Source of the DNA: Syntrophaceae bacterium UBA6109
GTDB lineage: Bacteria; Desulfobacterota; Syntrophia; Syntrophales; UBA6109
Length of the DNA stretch: 64,000 nt
Reading direction: 5' to 3'
Assembly: GCA_002428445.1 (NCBI GenBank)
Contig: DIWJ01000012.1
Span: 62,001-126,000, forward strand
Shown in pieces: positions 53,144-62,359 of this stretch. A program made the position numbers and the translations under genes. The notes under the pieces are model-generated. The model ran no database searches and was not told the origin of the DNA. It was given only the letters and a program-made list of their open reading frames with translations. Each line of letters starts with the position of its first letter. The stretch's first letter is position 1.

Positions 53144-53824
53144 ATGGAAAAAAACACAGGGAAACCCCCTGCCCTCACGCCGACAAAACCCCTGAAGACC
53201 TACAAGGATTCCATCTACGCATCCCTGCGTGAAGCCATTGCCAGCCAGCGGATCAAGCCTTCCGACCGCATCCAGGAAAAGGATATCGCACGCCAGTTCG
53301 GCGTAAGCATCACCCCCGTACGCGAAGCAATCCGCAAACTCGAGGGCGAGGGGTATCTGGAGGTCCATGCCCATCGGGGGGTCACGGCCAAGACCATCTC
53401 CGATGCAGAACTGACAGAGATCTACAAGGTCATGAGGGTTCTGGACAGTTACGCCGCATCCCTGGCCATCGAGCACATGACTTCAGAGCGCCTGTCGGAG
53501 TTGAAAAGGCTGACCGACGAGATGGAACGCCATTCCCGTGAAGGCAGGATCGAGGAGTACCTTTCCATGAACGCGCGCATCCACCTGTTCATATGGAACC
53601 TTTCGGGAAATCGTTTTCTCTCCCGGACGCTGGAGCAGATTCAGGCGAAGATGCTTCAGTATCCGGGGGAGCGTATCGCATTCTATTCGCGGCCGGGCGT
53701 GCTGAAGAAGTCCATGGAAAGCCACAGGAAGATCCTCGAGGCCGTGAAATCCCGAAAAGTCGAACAGGTTGAAAAAATCTGCAGGAATCACTGGTGTCTG
53801 TTTTCCGGACCCGCAAAAAGATGA
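53144..53824 (+). CDS. GntR-family regulator, FadR/FCD subfamily
   Basis: A 226-residue regulator. Residues ~25-95 are the winged helix (KDSIYASLREAIASQRIKPSDRI, VSITPVREAIRKLEGEGYLEV). Residues ~105-220 form an FCD ligand domain with ELTEIYKVMRVLDSYAASLAIEH, NARIHLFIWNLSGN and the histidines of ESHRKILEAV and NHW, which usually bind a metal and a carboxylate. It lies between two GGT modules and probably controls one or both. GAGG precedes the ATG; the DapB-like gene follows after 14 bases. Confidence 0.87.
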   Translation: MEKNTGKPPALTPTKPLKTYKDSIYASLREAIASQRIKPSDRIQEKDIARQFGVSITPVREAIRKLEGEGYLEVHAHRGVTAKTISDAELTEIYKVMRVLDSYAASLAIEHMTSERLSELKRLTDEMERHSREGRIEEYLSMNARIHLFIWNLSGNRFLSRTLEQIQAKMLQYPGERIAFYSRPGVLKKSMESHRKILEAVKSRKVEQVEKICRNHWCLFSGPAKR

Positions 53825-53838
53825 AGGGGAGGAATGTT

Positions 53839-54840
53839 ATGGCAAAGAAAGTCATCAAGGTCGTGCAATTCGGAGTCGGTCCCGTGGGAGCGGGCATCGT
53901 GCGGCTCGCGGCCCGTAAGCCCGGTATCAGGATCGTGGGCGCCGTTGATCTCCTGAATGTCGGCAAGGACCTGGGAGACGTCGCCGGCGTCGGCCGCAAG
54001 TTGGGAGTGTCCATTGAGAAGGATGCAAAAGCCGTTCTGAAAAGGACAAAACCGGACGTCGTCATGCATGCGACGGGATCGACGCTGAAGGGCGTCTTCC
54101 CGCAGCTCAAAACCGTGATCGAGGCCGGTGTCAATATTGTCTCCACCTGCGAAGAGATGTCCTATCCCTTCCGGAATCAGCCTTCCCTGGCGGCAAAAAT
54201 CGATAAACTGGCCAGGAAGCACGGCGTGACCGTCATGAGCACGGGCGTCAATCCGGGCTTTATGATGGACGCGTGGCCGCTGGTCATGACCGGCGTGTGC
54301 CAGTCGGTCCGGAAGGTGAAGGTCGCCCGCTTTCAGGATGCAACCCCGCGGCGCCTGCCCTTTCAGAAGAAGATCGGCGCCGGTCTTACCGTGAAGGAAT
54401 TCAAGGACCTCGTAAAAGCCGGGATTATCCGCCATGTGGGGCTCACCGAGTCCATCGGCATGATCGCGGCGGGGCTGGGATGGAAACTGGACAGACTTTC
54501 GGAAACCATCGAGCCGATCGTGGCAAAGAGGACCATCAAGAGCCAGCACCTCACCGTCAAGGCCGGCCAGGCGTCCGGCGTCCGCCAGGTGGGAAGAGGA
54601 TTTCAGGGTAATCGCGAAGTGATCACGCTCGAGTTCGAAGCCTGTCTGGGTGCGCAAGATTCCTACGACGCAGTGTATATCGACGGCACGCCCCCCCTGG
54701 AGGTCGTGATCGGCGGCGGCGTCCACGGCGACCTGGCGACAGCGGCGATGATTGTCAATTCCGTCCCACGGGCCGCTGAAGCCCCCGCGGGATTGCTGTC
54801 GATGAAGGATTTGCCCCTCGTCTGCGCTCTTCCCGAATAG
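53839..54840 (+). CDS. DapB-like NAD(P)-dependent dehydrogenase (2,4-diaminopentanoate dehydrogenase-like)
   Basis: A 333-residue Rossmann-fold oxidoreductase. VVQFGVGPVGAGIVRLAARKPGI is the nucleotide-binding start, VVMHATGSTLKGV and NIVSTCEEMSYPF follow, and STGVNPGFMMDAWPL is the catalytic-pocket block shared with ornithine-pathway 2,4-diaminopentanoate dehydrogenases and dihydrodipicolinate reductase-like proteins. The true substrate is probably an amino or diamino acid. ATG 53839 has GGGGAGG upstream. It is cotranscribed with the GntR gene. Confidence 0.72.
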   Translation: MAKKVIKVVQFGVGPVGAGIVRLAARKPGIRIVGAVDLLNVGKDLGDVAGVGRKLGVSIEKDAKAVLKRTKPDVVMHATGSTLKGVFPQLKTVIEAGVNIVSTCEEMSYPFRNQPSLAAKIDKLARKHGVTVMSTGVNPGFMMDAWPLVMTGVCQSVRKVKVARFQDATPRRLPFQKKIGAGLTVKEFKDLVKAGIIRHVGLTESIGMIAAGLGWKLDRLSETIEPIVAKRTIKSQHLTVKAGQASGVRQVGRGFQGNREVITLEFEACLGAQDSYDAVYIDGTPPLEVVIGGGVHGDLATAAMIVNSVPRAAEAPAGLLSMKDLPLVCALPE

Positions 54841-54971
54841 CGGCGCGAGGCCGGGAACGGCCGCATCCGCCATTCCGGTACGCATTCTTTTGAGAGACGG
54901 TGCAGGCAGCATTCCCCTTCAAGACGTGTGGAGATCATGACGAGGGCGGTTTCTGAAAGGAGAGGTGCGCT

Positions 54972-55544
54972 ATGAAAAGGAGATGGTTGATCGCGGCATG
55001 TCTTTTCCTGTTCCTGCCGGCGGTCCTGTCGGCGGCGGGAGAGGAAAGGAAGGATGTGAAGTTTTCCGCCAAGGAACCGGTTTTGCTGACGTCGGCCGGA
55101 CAGAGCGCCGATGTCCAGATGGTGAAGGTGCTTCTTGAACGGAACAAGATCGCCGTCAAGACGGCAACCCTCGCCGGCCCTGACGACCTGCAGGGAATCA
55201 AGACTCTGGTCGTCGCCGTCGGCGGCAGCGCGAAGGGTCTTGGCGCCGCCGGCGTGGATGCGGACAAGGAGGCGGCCCGGGTTCAAAAGGTGATCGCCAA
55301 AGCGAAGGAACTCGGCGTGCCGATCCTGTCCCTGCATGTCGGGGGCAGCGCCAAACGCGGGGAACTCTCCGACCGCTTCATCGCTCTCGTGGTGCCGGTC
55401 TCGGCTTACGTCATCGCCCTGAAAGACGGCGACAAGGACGGGTTCATCACCAAGACCTCCGCCAAGGGCAATGTGCCGGTACTGTTCGTTGAAAAGATCT
55501 CCCAGACCCAGGACCCCTTGAAAGCCCTGTTCGGAAAGAAATGA
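54972..55544 (+). CDS. exported protein of unknown function (DUF6305-like)
   Basis: A 190-residue exported protein (signal peptide MKRRWLIAACLFLFLPAVLS). The mature part looks like an alpha/beta fold: EPVLLTSAGQSADVQMVKVLLER, LVVAVGGSAKGLGAAGVD and GVPILSLHVGGSAKRGELSDR. I believe it belongs to the DUF6305 group, from memory. It sits 11 bases before the second ggt gene, so it may present or process the same substrate. AAAGGAG precedes the ATG. Confidence 0.65.
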   Translation: MKRRWLIAACLFLFLPAVLSAAGEERKDVKFSAKEPVLLTSAGQSADVQMVKVLLERNKIAVKTATLAGPDDLQGIKTLVVAVGGSAKGLGAAGVDADKEAARVQKVIAKAKELGVPILSLHVGGSAKRGELSDRFIALVVPVSAYVIALKDGDKDGFITKTSAKGNVPVLFVEKISQTQDPLKALFGKK

Positions 55545-55555
55545 GGAGGTAAGCC

Positions 55556-57259
55556 ATGAGCGCCGTACGAAGCCCTATGCGAAAATCGGTGGTTCTCGTT
55601 TTTTCATTCTTCCTGCTGTCTTTCCTCGCCGCGACGGTGTGCCGGGCGGACAATCCCGTCCCGGCAAAGCCGGTCGAGGCCGCCAAGGGCATGGTGGCCT
55701 CCGCGCATCCCCTGGCCACAGCAGTGGGGGTCGAAATCCTGAAAAGGGGCGGCAATGCCGTCGACGCAGCCGTCGCGACCGCCTTCGCCCTCGGCGTCGT
55801 CGAACCAAACGCCTCGGGACTGGGCGGCGGCGGCTTCATCATGTTCTACAACGCCAAGACGAAAAAAGTGGAGGTGATCGATTACCGCGAAATCGCGCCC
55901 TTCAAGGCCACGCCGGATATGTACAAGCTGACGCCCGACCGCAAGGTCGTCGACAAGGCGACGACGATCGGCCACCGGGCGGTCGCGGTGCCGGGGACCC
56001 TGGCCGGTCTCGACATGGCCCTCAAGCGCTGGGGCACGATGAAGCTTAAGGACGTCATGGCTCCCGCGATTCGCATCGCCGAGGAAGGGTACACGGTCAG
56101 TGCGACCTTCAACGGCATGATGAAAGACAACTTCGACAAGCTGACGAAATTCCCCGAGGCGGCAAAGATCTATCTCAAGAATGGCTTGCCGTACGAAGTG
56201 GGCGATAAAATCGTGCTCAAGGACCTTGCCAAGACCTACCGCCTGATCGCCGGGAAAGGCCCGTCCGTCTTCTACAAGGGTGAAATCGCCGATGCGCTCG
56301 TCAAGGAGATGGAGGCGGGCGGGGGGCTGATTTCGAAAGCGGACCTCGCCCTGTACCGGCCGACGCTCCGCGAGCCGATCCGCGGGACCTACCGCGGCTA
56401 CGAGATCATCTCCATGCCCTCTCCCAGTTCCGGCGGCACGCACATCATCCAGATCCTCAACATCCTGGAAGGCTACGACATGGCGAAGATGGGGCAGAAC
56501 ACGGCGGCCGCGATCCACATGATGGCCGAGGCCATGAAATGCGCCTTCGCCGACCGCGCCAAGTACTCGGCGGACACGGATTTCGCGTGGGTCCCCACGA
56601 AGGGCCTTCTGTCGAAGGAATACGCGGCGGACATCCGCACGCGGATAGCGGGTGACGTCGTGTCCCGGAAGGTGCCGGCGGGAAACCCGTGGTCCTATCA
56701 ATCCGGCGGGACAAGCCATTCGTCCTACGTGGACAAGGACGGCAACATGGTGGCCCTCACGCAGACGATCAACCTCTTCTTCGGATCGGGCGTGGTGATT
56801 CCCGGCTACGGCGTCATGCTGAACGACGAGATGGACGACTTCGTCCCCGTTCCGGGCAACGCCAACTCCATCCAGCCGCGGAAGAAACCCCTCAGCAGCA
56901 TGTCTCCTTCCATCGTGCTCAAGGAAGGCAAGCCGTTCCTCAGCTTCGGATCGCCCGGCGCAACCCGGATTCTCACGGCCCTGCCGCAGATCTTCATGAA
57001 CATCGTCGACCACGGCATGGACCTGCAGCAGGCGATCAACGCCCCGAGAATCCACTGCATGACCGGCGAGATCTTCATGGAATCCCGCATCCCCAAGGAC
57101 GTCCAGGAGGCGCTCAAGGCCAAGGGACACAAGGTCTCGGTCCGGGGAGCAATGGATCTGTACTTCGGCGGCGCACAAGGCGTCATGGTGGACGCGAAGA
57201 CGGGAAAGCTCTACGGCGGCGCGGACCCCAGGCGGGACGGGTTTGCGGCCGGTTACTAG
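55556..57259 (+). CDS. ggt: gamma-glutamyltranspeptidase (copy 2)
   Basis: A 567-residue exported Ntn-hydrolase with a signal peptide ending VCRA. GMVASAHPLATAVGVEILKRGGNAVDAAVA and the catalytic Thr386 in GGTSHSSYVDKDG (keeping the T-S-H pattern) mark it as GGT. GYGVMLNDEMDDF and GSPGATRILTALPQ are later blocks. It resembles copy 1 but keeps the conventional His after the nucleophile. GAGGAGGT precedes the ATG. Cotranscribed with the upstream unknown protein and the TRAP permease. Confidence 0.88.
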   Translation: MSAVRSPMRKSVVLVFSFFLLSFLAATVCRADNPVPAKPVEAAKGMVASAHPLATAVGVEILKRGGNAVDAAVATAFALGVVEPNASGLGGGGFIMFYNAKTKKVEVIDYREIAPFKATPDMYKLTPDRKVVDKATTIGHRAVAVPGTLAGLDMALKRWGTMKLKDVMAPAIRIAEEGYTVSATFNGMMKDNFDKLTKFPEAAKIYLKNGLPYEVGDKIVLKDLAKTYRLIAGKGPSVFYKGEIADALVKEMEAGGGLISKADLALYRPTLREPIRGTYRGYEIISMPSPSSGGTHIIQILNILEGYDMAKMGQNTAAAIHMMAEAMKCAFADRAKYSADTDFAWVPTKGLLSKEYAADIRTRIAGDVVSRKVPAGNPWSYQSGGTSHSSYVDKDGNMVALTQTINLFFGSGVVIPGYGVMLNDEMDDFVPVPGNANSIQPRKKPLSSMSPSIVLKEGKPFLSFGSPGATRILTALPQIFMNIVDHGMDLQQAINAPRIHCMTGEIFMESRIPKDVQEALKAKGHKVSVRGAMDLYFGGAQGVMVDAKTGKLYGGADPRRDGFAAGY

Positions 57260-57287
57260 CCCGGCATTTTGAGGAAACGGCCTCTCC

Positions 57288-58562
57288 ATGGAGTCTGAAC
57301 TCTTTACGCTTGCCGTCATGGTCGCCGTCTTCGTCGGCGGCTGCTTCGCCCTGAAGCTGCCGGTCGCGCTCGGTCTCGCTGCGGCTTCCGTCGCCGGCGC
57401 GGTGGTCGCCGGGGAAGGCGTCCCCGTCCGGTCTCTCGTGGAGGGGATGTTCAGTTTCTTCGATTTCATCATCGTCATCGCCACGGCGATGATCTACATG
57501 AAAGTGCTCCAGCATACCGGCGTGCTCGACACCCTCGGGCGGCAGGTCACGGAGGCTTTTTACAGGAAGCCTTCGCTGCTGCTCATGGTGCTCATGCTCC
57601 TCATCCTGTTCCCCGGCGCCATCACCGGTTCCTCGACGGCCTGCGTCTTCACGACAGGGGCTCTGGTGGCGCCGGTGATGATGAATCTCGGCATCCCCCG
57701 CGTCCAGACGGCGGCGATCATCGCCATCGGTTCTCTGCTCGGCATGATCGCGCCGCCCGTGTGCCTGCCCGCCATGATCATCGGCGAAGGGCTGGACATG
57801 CCCTATGTCGGATTCTTCTGGCCGTTGACTCTGCTGACGATCCCGCTGGCCATGGTCTTTGTTCTCGCCATGGGGAGACGTTACGTCCGCCGGGACATTT
57901 CTATCGCCGAGCTGTCGGCTGCCATGCCGCCGTCGTTTTTCGCCGAATACGGCTGGAAACTTTACCTTCCCCTGGCCGTTCTGTTCGCGCTCATGATCCT
58001 CCCCAAGGCTGCCCCGAGATACATTTACGATCCCGGCCTTTCCTTCGCCTTCATCCTTTCGACGGCGGTGGGCCTCTTCACGGGCCGGAAAATCAGCTTT
58101 CTGCATACGGCGCGGGACGCCATGAAGGAGGCCATCCCGATCATGGGAATCCTGATGGGGGTCGGGATGTTCATCCAGATGATGACGCTGACGGGGGCGA
58201 GAGGCGCCTTTGTCGTGACGTCGCTGACGCTGCCCAAGGCGTGGCTTCTGATCGCCGTTGCCACGGCGATTCCCGTTTTCGGGGCCGTTTCCGCCATCGG
58301 ATCCGCCAGCGTCCTCGGGGTTCCTCTCGCGCTCGCTCTCCTGGGGAAGGATCAGATCCTGGCCGTTTCCGCCCTGTCGCTGGTCGCAAGTCTCGGGGAC
58401 CTGATGCCGCCGACCGCCCTGGCGGGGCTGTTCGCCGCGCAGATCCTGCAGATCGAGAATTACTTCGCCGTTCTTCGGCGCTGCCTCTGGCCGGCGCTCG
58501 TCATCGACCTCGTCGGCATTGCGGCGCTGGCCTATGCAAACTGGATAGGGAAACTCCTATGA
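57288..58562 (+). CDS. TRAP-type transporter large permease (DctM-like)
   Basis: A 424-residue membrane protein with about 12 helices. FALKLPVALGLAAASVAGAV, FPGAITGSSTACVFTTGALVAP and AIGSLLGMIAPPVCLPAMIIGE are DctM blocks. TRAP systems need a periplasmic binding protein and a small DctQ subunit; neither is recognisable nearby, though a 52-residue membrane protein follows. It probably imports the product of the GGT reaction. Confidence 0.8.
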   Translation: MESELFTLAVMVAVFVGGCFALKLPVALGLAAASVAGAVVAGEGVPVRSLVEGMFSFFDFIIVIATAMIYMKVLQHTGVLDTLGRQVTEAFYRKPSLLLMVLMLLILFPGAITGSSTACVFTTGALVAPVMMNLGIPRVQTAAIIAIGSLLGMIAPPVCLPAMIIGEGLDMPYVGFFWPLTLLTIPLAMVFVLAMGRRYVRRDISIAELSAAMPPSFFAEYGWKLYLPLAVLFALMILPKAAPRYIYDPGLSFAFILSTAVGLFTGRKISFLHTARDAMKEAIPIMGILMGVGMFIQMMTLTGARGAFVVTSLTLPKAWLLIAVATAIPVFGAVSAIGSASVLGVPLALALLGKDQILAVSALSLVASLGDLMPPTALAGLFAAQILQIENYFAVLRRCLWPALVIDLVGIAALAYANWIGKLL

Positions 58563-58717
58563 TCGACGCTGTCATGGTCACGATTTATCGTCTGATCGTC
58601 CTCCTGGTTCTCGGTCTCACGGCCTGGATCGCCATGGACGAGGAGGACGGTTATTTTCAGGCGACGGCGGCGCTCCTCGTCGTGCCGCTTCTGCTGCGCG
58701 TCCTGATGATCAAGTGA
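58559..58717 (+). CDS. 52-residue membrane protein after the TRAP permease
   Basis: A short protein with two hydrophobic segments (VTIYRLIVLLVLGLTAWIAM and ATAALLVVPLLLRVLMI) separated by DEEDGYFQ. Its ATG overlaps the permease stop (ATGA) and its own stop overlaps the next start (GTGA). It occupies the place of a DctQ subunit but is a third of the size and unlike it. Coupled translation argues that it is real. Confidence 0.7.
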   Translation: MIDAVMVTIYRLIVLLVLGLTAWIAMDEEDGYFQATAALLVVPLLLRVLMIK

Positions 58718-59868
58718 GCAAACCCATGGCGAACATCCGCGGCCGGATGAAAAACAAATCGCTGCGAGGCGCCCTGCTGCTCCTCGGGGCGCTCGCCGTT
58801 GCCGGAGTCGCGGCGAGCTCGTTCCTGGACCACCGCCGGCCCCTGCCCATCAAGGCCGGCCCGGGCGTCACGGAAATCCGACATCTCCGCGATTATTTCG
58901 GGCCGCTGGCAAAAACGCGCGGAGACTCCGAGGTGTTCCTTCTTGCGGGCAAAGAACCCGGCGGGACCGTCCTCATCCTCGGAGGAACGCATCCGAACGA
59001 GCCGTCGGGCCATTTGACCGCGATCGCCATCGTCGAGAACACCGCCGCCGAGCGGGGCCGCCTCTTCGTGATTCCGCGGGCCAACGCCAGCGGCTTCAGA
59101 TCCTCCGACCCGCAGGAGGCCAGTCCGCAGTCCTTCAGCATCGACACGCCCTCCGGAAAGCGCTGGTTCCGATACGGCTCCCGCGGGACGAGCCCCATGG
59201 ATCAGTGGCCGGACCCGGACATCTACCTTCATTATCCGTCAGGCCAGACGCTCTCCGGCAACCAGACAAGGAACCTGAACCGTGCCTTCCCGGGCCGTCC
59301 CGACGGCAACTTCACGGAACGGGTCGCCTTCGCCATCACGGAACTGGTGAAGCGGGAGAAGGTCGATCTGGTGATCGATCTTCACGAGGCCTCGCCGGAA
59401 TATCCCGTCATCAACGCCGTCGTCGCCCATGAACGGGCGATGCCGCTCGCCGTCGCCGTGGTGATGAACCTGGAGTTGCGGGGCATCAAGATCGCCCTCG
59501 AACCGTCGCCGGCGAACCTGCACGGCCTCACGCACCGGGAACTGGGCGACCATACGGAAGCGCTGGCGGTTCTCATGGAGACGGCCAACCCGGCTCAGGG
59601 AAGACTCCGCGGCCGGACGAGCGCGACGCTGATCGTCGAAGGCAAGGACCCGCTGTACGTGAGGGCGGCGAAGGCGGGACGCCTCTTTGTGGACTACGAT
59701 GAAGGGGGGCATCCCCTTGAACGCGAACGGGTCGCCCGCCATCTGGCGGGCATCGAGGAATTCCTGAAGGCTTTTCAGGAGGCCAATCCGGCCAAACCCG
59801 TCGAACTCAGGAACTTCCCCGTTTCCGAGAAAGTTGTCCAGGAAGGACTCGGACCCTATCTGAGATGA
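58714..59868 (+). CDS. exported succinylglutamate desuccinylase/aspartoacylase-family zinc hydrolase (copy 2)
   Basis: A 384-residue paralogue of the 50116-51159 protein, with an N-terminal membrane segment (GALLLLGALAVAGVAASS). LILGGTHPNEPSG carries the HxxE zinc ligands, LVIDLHEASPEYPV the later His-Glu and NRAFPGRPDGNFTERVAFAI a shared block. A GTG start at 58714 gives coupling with the upstream gene; ATG 58726 is the alternative. Last gene of the locus. Confidence 0.8.
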   Translation: MSKPMANIRGRMKNKSLRGALLLLGALAVAGVAASSFLDHRRPLPIKAGPGVTEIRHLRDYFGPLAKTRGDSEVFLLAGKEPGGTVLILGGTHPNEPSGHLTAIAIVENTAAERGRLFVIPRANASGFRSSDPQEASPQSFSIDTPSGKRWFRYGSRGTSPMDQWPDPDIYLHYPSGQTLSGNQTRNLNRAFPGRPDGNFTERVAFAITELVKREKVDLVIDLHEASPEYPVINAVVAHERAMPLAVAVVMNLELRGIKIALEPSPANLHGLTHRELGDHTEALAVLMETANPAQGRLRGRTSATLIVEGKDPLYVRAAKAGRLFVDYDEGGHPLERERVARHLAGIEEFLKAFQEANPAKPVELRNFPVSEKVVQEGLGPYLR

Positions 59869-59922
59869 TCGTCTCTCCTCCGTCCGGAAGTCGTTCCCGG
59901 CGGGGCGGGTCAAAAGGGAAGA

Positions 59923-59951
59923 TTGACAGACGGGGCGTCCTATCTTAGTAT
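59923..59951 (+). promoter_or_regulatory. sigma-70-type promoter for the lipoprotein-GGDEF operon
   Basis: A perfect TTGACA, 17-base spacer and TAGTAT (4/6). The ~105-base leader holds two hairpins: CCTCC-GATG-GGAGG (59985-59998) and GCTCTGC-GGA-GCAGAGC (60004-60020). Confidence 0.55.
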
Positions 59952-60061
59952 GACCGTTAATTGAAGTATCCTTCCGCCTGCGGCCCTCCGATGGGAGGAT
60001 CGTGCTCTGCGGAGCAGAGCGCCGGCCAACGAAACTTCGCCACCAAAAGGGATGACCTGTC

Positions 60062-60508
60062 ATGAGAAAAGGCACACTGCGACGAGTTCTCCTGCCGCTT
60101 GCGGCCCTTGTCCTCCTGTCCGGATGTGACGCAGCCCTGACCGTGGGCAGCAAGACCGTCGGCGTTCGTTCGGGCCATTTCATTTTTACGGACGGCTACC
60201 TTCGCTCCACGTACAGCGCGCCCTTCGACGTCGTGTGGACGGCCGCTGAAAAGACGCTGCAGGAACTCAAGGCCAAGGATCTGGTGAAGAAACGCGAGAT
60301 CGCGACAGGCACGATGAAGTCGGTCGTTCAGGATGAAGACGTCGTCGTTCAGGTCGAGTACGCCGATAAGAGCTCAACCGCCGTCGGCGTCCGCGTCGGC
60401 ATGGCCGGCAACAACCTGGCCTCCGAACTCATTCACGAACGCCTCGGCAAACGCATCTCCGAGGCATTGGCCCCGGAAACTGAAAGTTCCGCCCCGCAAG
60501 GGAAATGA
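60062..60508 (+). CDS. lipoprotein (DUF3568-like)
   Basis: A 148-residue lipoprotein with lipobox LLSGC (Cys22). The mature part has YLRSTYSAPFDVVWTAAEKTLQELK, a pattern of the DUF3568 group, and ends in a charged tail. Membrane-anchored in the periplasm, role unknown. It overlaps the GGDEF gene (ATGA), so the two are coupled. Confidence 0.75.
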   Translation: MRKGTLRRVLLPLAALVLLSGCDAALTVGSKTVGVRSGHFIFTDGYLRSTYSAPFDVVWTAAEKTLQELKAKDLVKKREIATGTMKSVVQDEDVVVQVEYADKSSTAVGVRVGMAGNNLASELIHERLGKRISEALAPETESSAPQGK

Positions 60509-62283
60509 AGGAACGCATGACCGGACGGCACGGATCCGACAAGCCCGCCACCAGGCTGAAAAAGGCCCCGCACGCCCGCACGAAACCCGATACGCCCCGC
60601 CTCCTCTCCGGCGAGACGAAATACCGCCGTATTTTTGAGAACCTCCGGGACGCCTATTATGAGGTCGCCCTGGACGGAACCATTCTCGAATTTTCCCCCT
60701 CCGTAGAGAAGATCTTCAAGGCCCCGCGGGAACAATTGATCGGAAGATCCATCGCCGATCTTTACGTCGATCAGGAGGAAAGACGATCCCTCCTGAAGAT
60801 CCTGGCCGAAACCGGCGCCGTTCAGGACTACGAACTGCGGATGAAGGACCTCGACGGGAACGTTGTTTTCTGTTCAATCAATGCAAGTCTCGCGAAGGAT
60901 TCCGCCGGAGACGGCGCGACGATTCTCGGGTCCATGCGCGATATCACGGAAAGAAAACACGCGGAAAGCGCCCTGAGGGAATCGCAGCAGCGCCTGTTCG
61001 ACATCATCGACTTTCTCCCGGACGCCACCTTCGTCATCGACAACGGGGGAACGGTCATCGCCTGGAACCGCGCCATCGAAGCCATGACCGGCAGGACAGC
61101 GGAAGATATGATCGGGAAGGGCGACTACGAATACGCCCTCCCCTTCTACGGTTGCCGCCGGCCGATTCTCATCGACCTGGTGGCCCGTCCCCCCGATGCG
61201 GAGATCGAAAAGCAATACCCACTGCTCCGCCGCGAAGGCCACCGCCTGATCAGCGAAGCCTATGTCCAGGTGGCTTACCGGGAGGAAATGACGTGCGTGT
61301 GGGGGATGGCGGCCCCCCTTTACGACGGCGAAGGAAGGATCGTCGGCATGATCGAGACGATCCGCGACATTGCGGACCGCAAACAGGCCGAAGAAACCCT
61401 CCGCCAGAGCGAGGAGCGATACCGGACCATCCTGGAGGATATCAACGAGGGATACTACGAAATCGATCTGCGAGGCACGCTCACCTATTGCAACGATTCC
61501 TTCCGGAAGATCATCGGCTACGGAAAAGACGAACTGGCGGGGAGGAACTACCGTGAATTGACGGACGCGGAGAGCGCGCAGAAGATGCTTCAGACGTTCA
61601 GCGAGGTGTTCCGGACGGGGAAAGGGAACAGGGGCCTCGACTGCTCCATCACGAAAAAGGACGGCAGCCGGGGACATATCGAGTTGTCCGTCTCCCTCAT
61701 CCGCGGCGCCGACGGGAATCCCTCCGGTTTCCGCGGCATCCTTCACGACATCACGGACCGCAAGCAGCTGCAGGATTCCATCGCCCACATGGCCTATCAC
61801 GACACCCTGACGGGACTGGCCAACCGGAGCCTCTGCCTGGACAGGATCCGCCAGGCGGCCTATCAGGCCGACCGCAACGGCGGAAAATTCGCCCTCATGC
61901 TGCTGGATCTCGACCGTTTCAAGGACATCAACGACTGCCACGGGCATGTCGTCGGCGACTGCCTGCTCCAGGCGATGGGCATTCGCCTGAAGAGCCTCCT
62001 GCGCAAGAGCGATACGGTCGGCCGCATCGGGGGAGACGAATTCCTGGTGCTCCTGGCGGATGTTGAAAACGCCGATGCCGCCAGGGCCGTCGCAGAGAAA
62101 ATCCTGGCTGCCTTCCGGAAGCCGTTCCCTGTCGCATCGCATGAACTGTCCGCTACCCTGAGCATCGGTGTCGCTCTCTACCCCGAGCACGGACGGGAAT
62201 TCGAAACCCTGATCAGGCGCGCCGACGCGGCGATGTACCGGATCAAGGAGGGGACGCGCAACGGCTGCGAGATTTGTGTGTAG
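60505..62283 (+). CDS. three-PAS diguanylate cyclase
   Basis: A 592-residue cytoplasmic sensor. Three PAS domains (~35-150, 160-285, 300-420) begin YRRIFENLRDAYYEVALDG, LFDIIDFLPDATFVIDNGG and YRTILEDINEGYYEIDLRG. The GGDEF domain (~425-590) has AYHDTLTGLANRSLCLDRI and IGGDEFLVLLADV with the full GGDEF motif. An RxxD inhibition site (RKSD) lies exactly five residues upstream, so feedback control by cyclic-di-GMP is likely. No EAL domain. Confidence 0.9.
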   Translation: MKERMTGRHGSDKPATRLKKAPHARTKPDTPRLLSGETKYRRIFENLRDAYYEVALDGTILEFSPSVEKIFKAPREQLIGRSIADLYVDQEERRSLLKILAETGAVQDYELRMKDLDGNVVFCSINASLAKDSAGDGATILGSMRDITERKHAESALRESQQRLFDIIDFLPDATFVIDNGGTVIAWNRAIEAMTGRTAEDMIGKGDYEYALPFYGCRRPILIDLVARPPDAEIEKQYPLLRREGHRLISEAYVQVAYREEMTCVWGMAAPLYDGEGRIVGMIETIRDIADRKQAEETLRQSEERYRTILEDINEGYYEIDLRGTLTYCNDSFRKIIGYGKDELAGRNYRELTDAESAQKMLQTFSEVFRTGKGNRGLDCSITKKDGSRGHIELSVSLIRGADGNPSGFRGILHDITDRKQLQDSIAHMAYHDTLTGLANRSLCLDRIRQAAYQADRNGGKFALMLLDLDRFKDINDCHGHVVGDCLLQAMGIRLKSLLRKSDTVGRIGGDEFLVLLADVENADAARAVAEKILAAFRKPFPVASHELSATLSIGVALYPEHGREFETLIRRADAAMYRIKEGTRNGCEICV

Positions 62284-62359
62284 CGCACTGCCCGGCGTGC
62301 GCGGCGCGAAGGGCACGGGATGGAAACGGATCGATGCGTTCCCCGGGCACAGCGGGCGG

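Noticed and set aside
55604..57484. Long minus-strand open frame opposite ggt copy 2
   Set aside because: Shadow of the GGT gene, with His/Arg/Gly-rich translation and no motifs.
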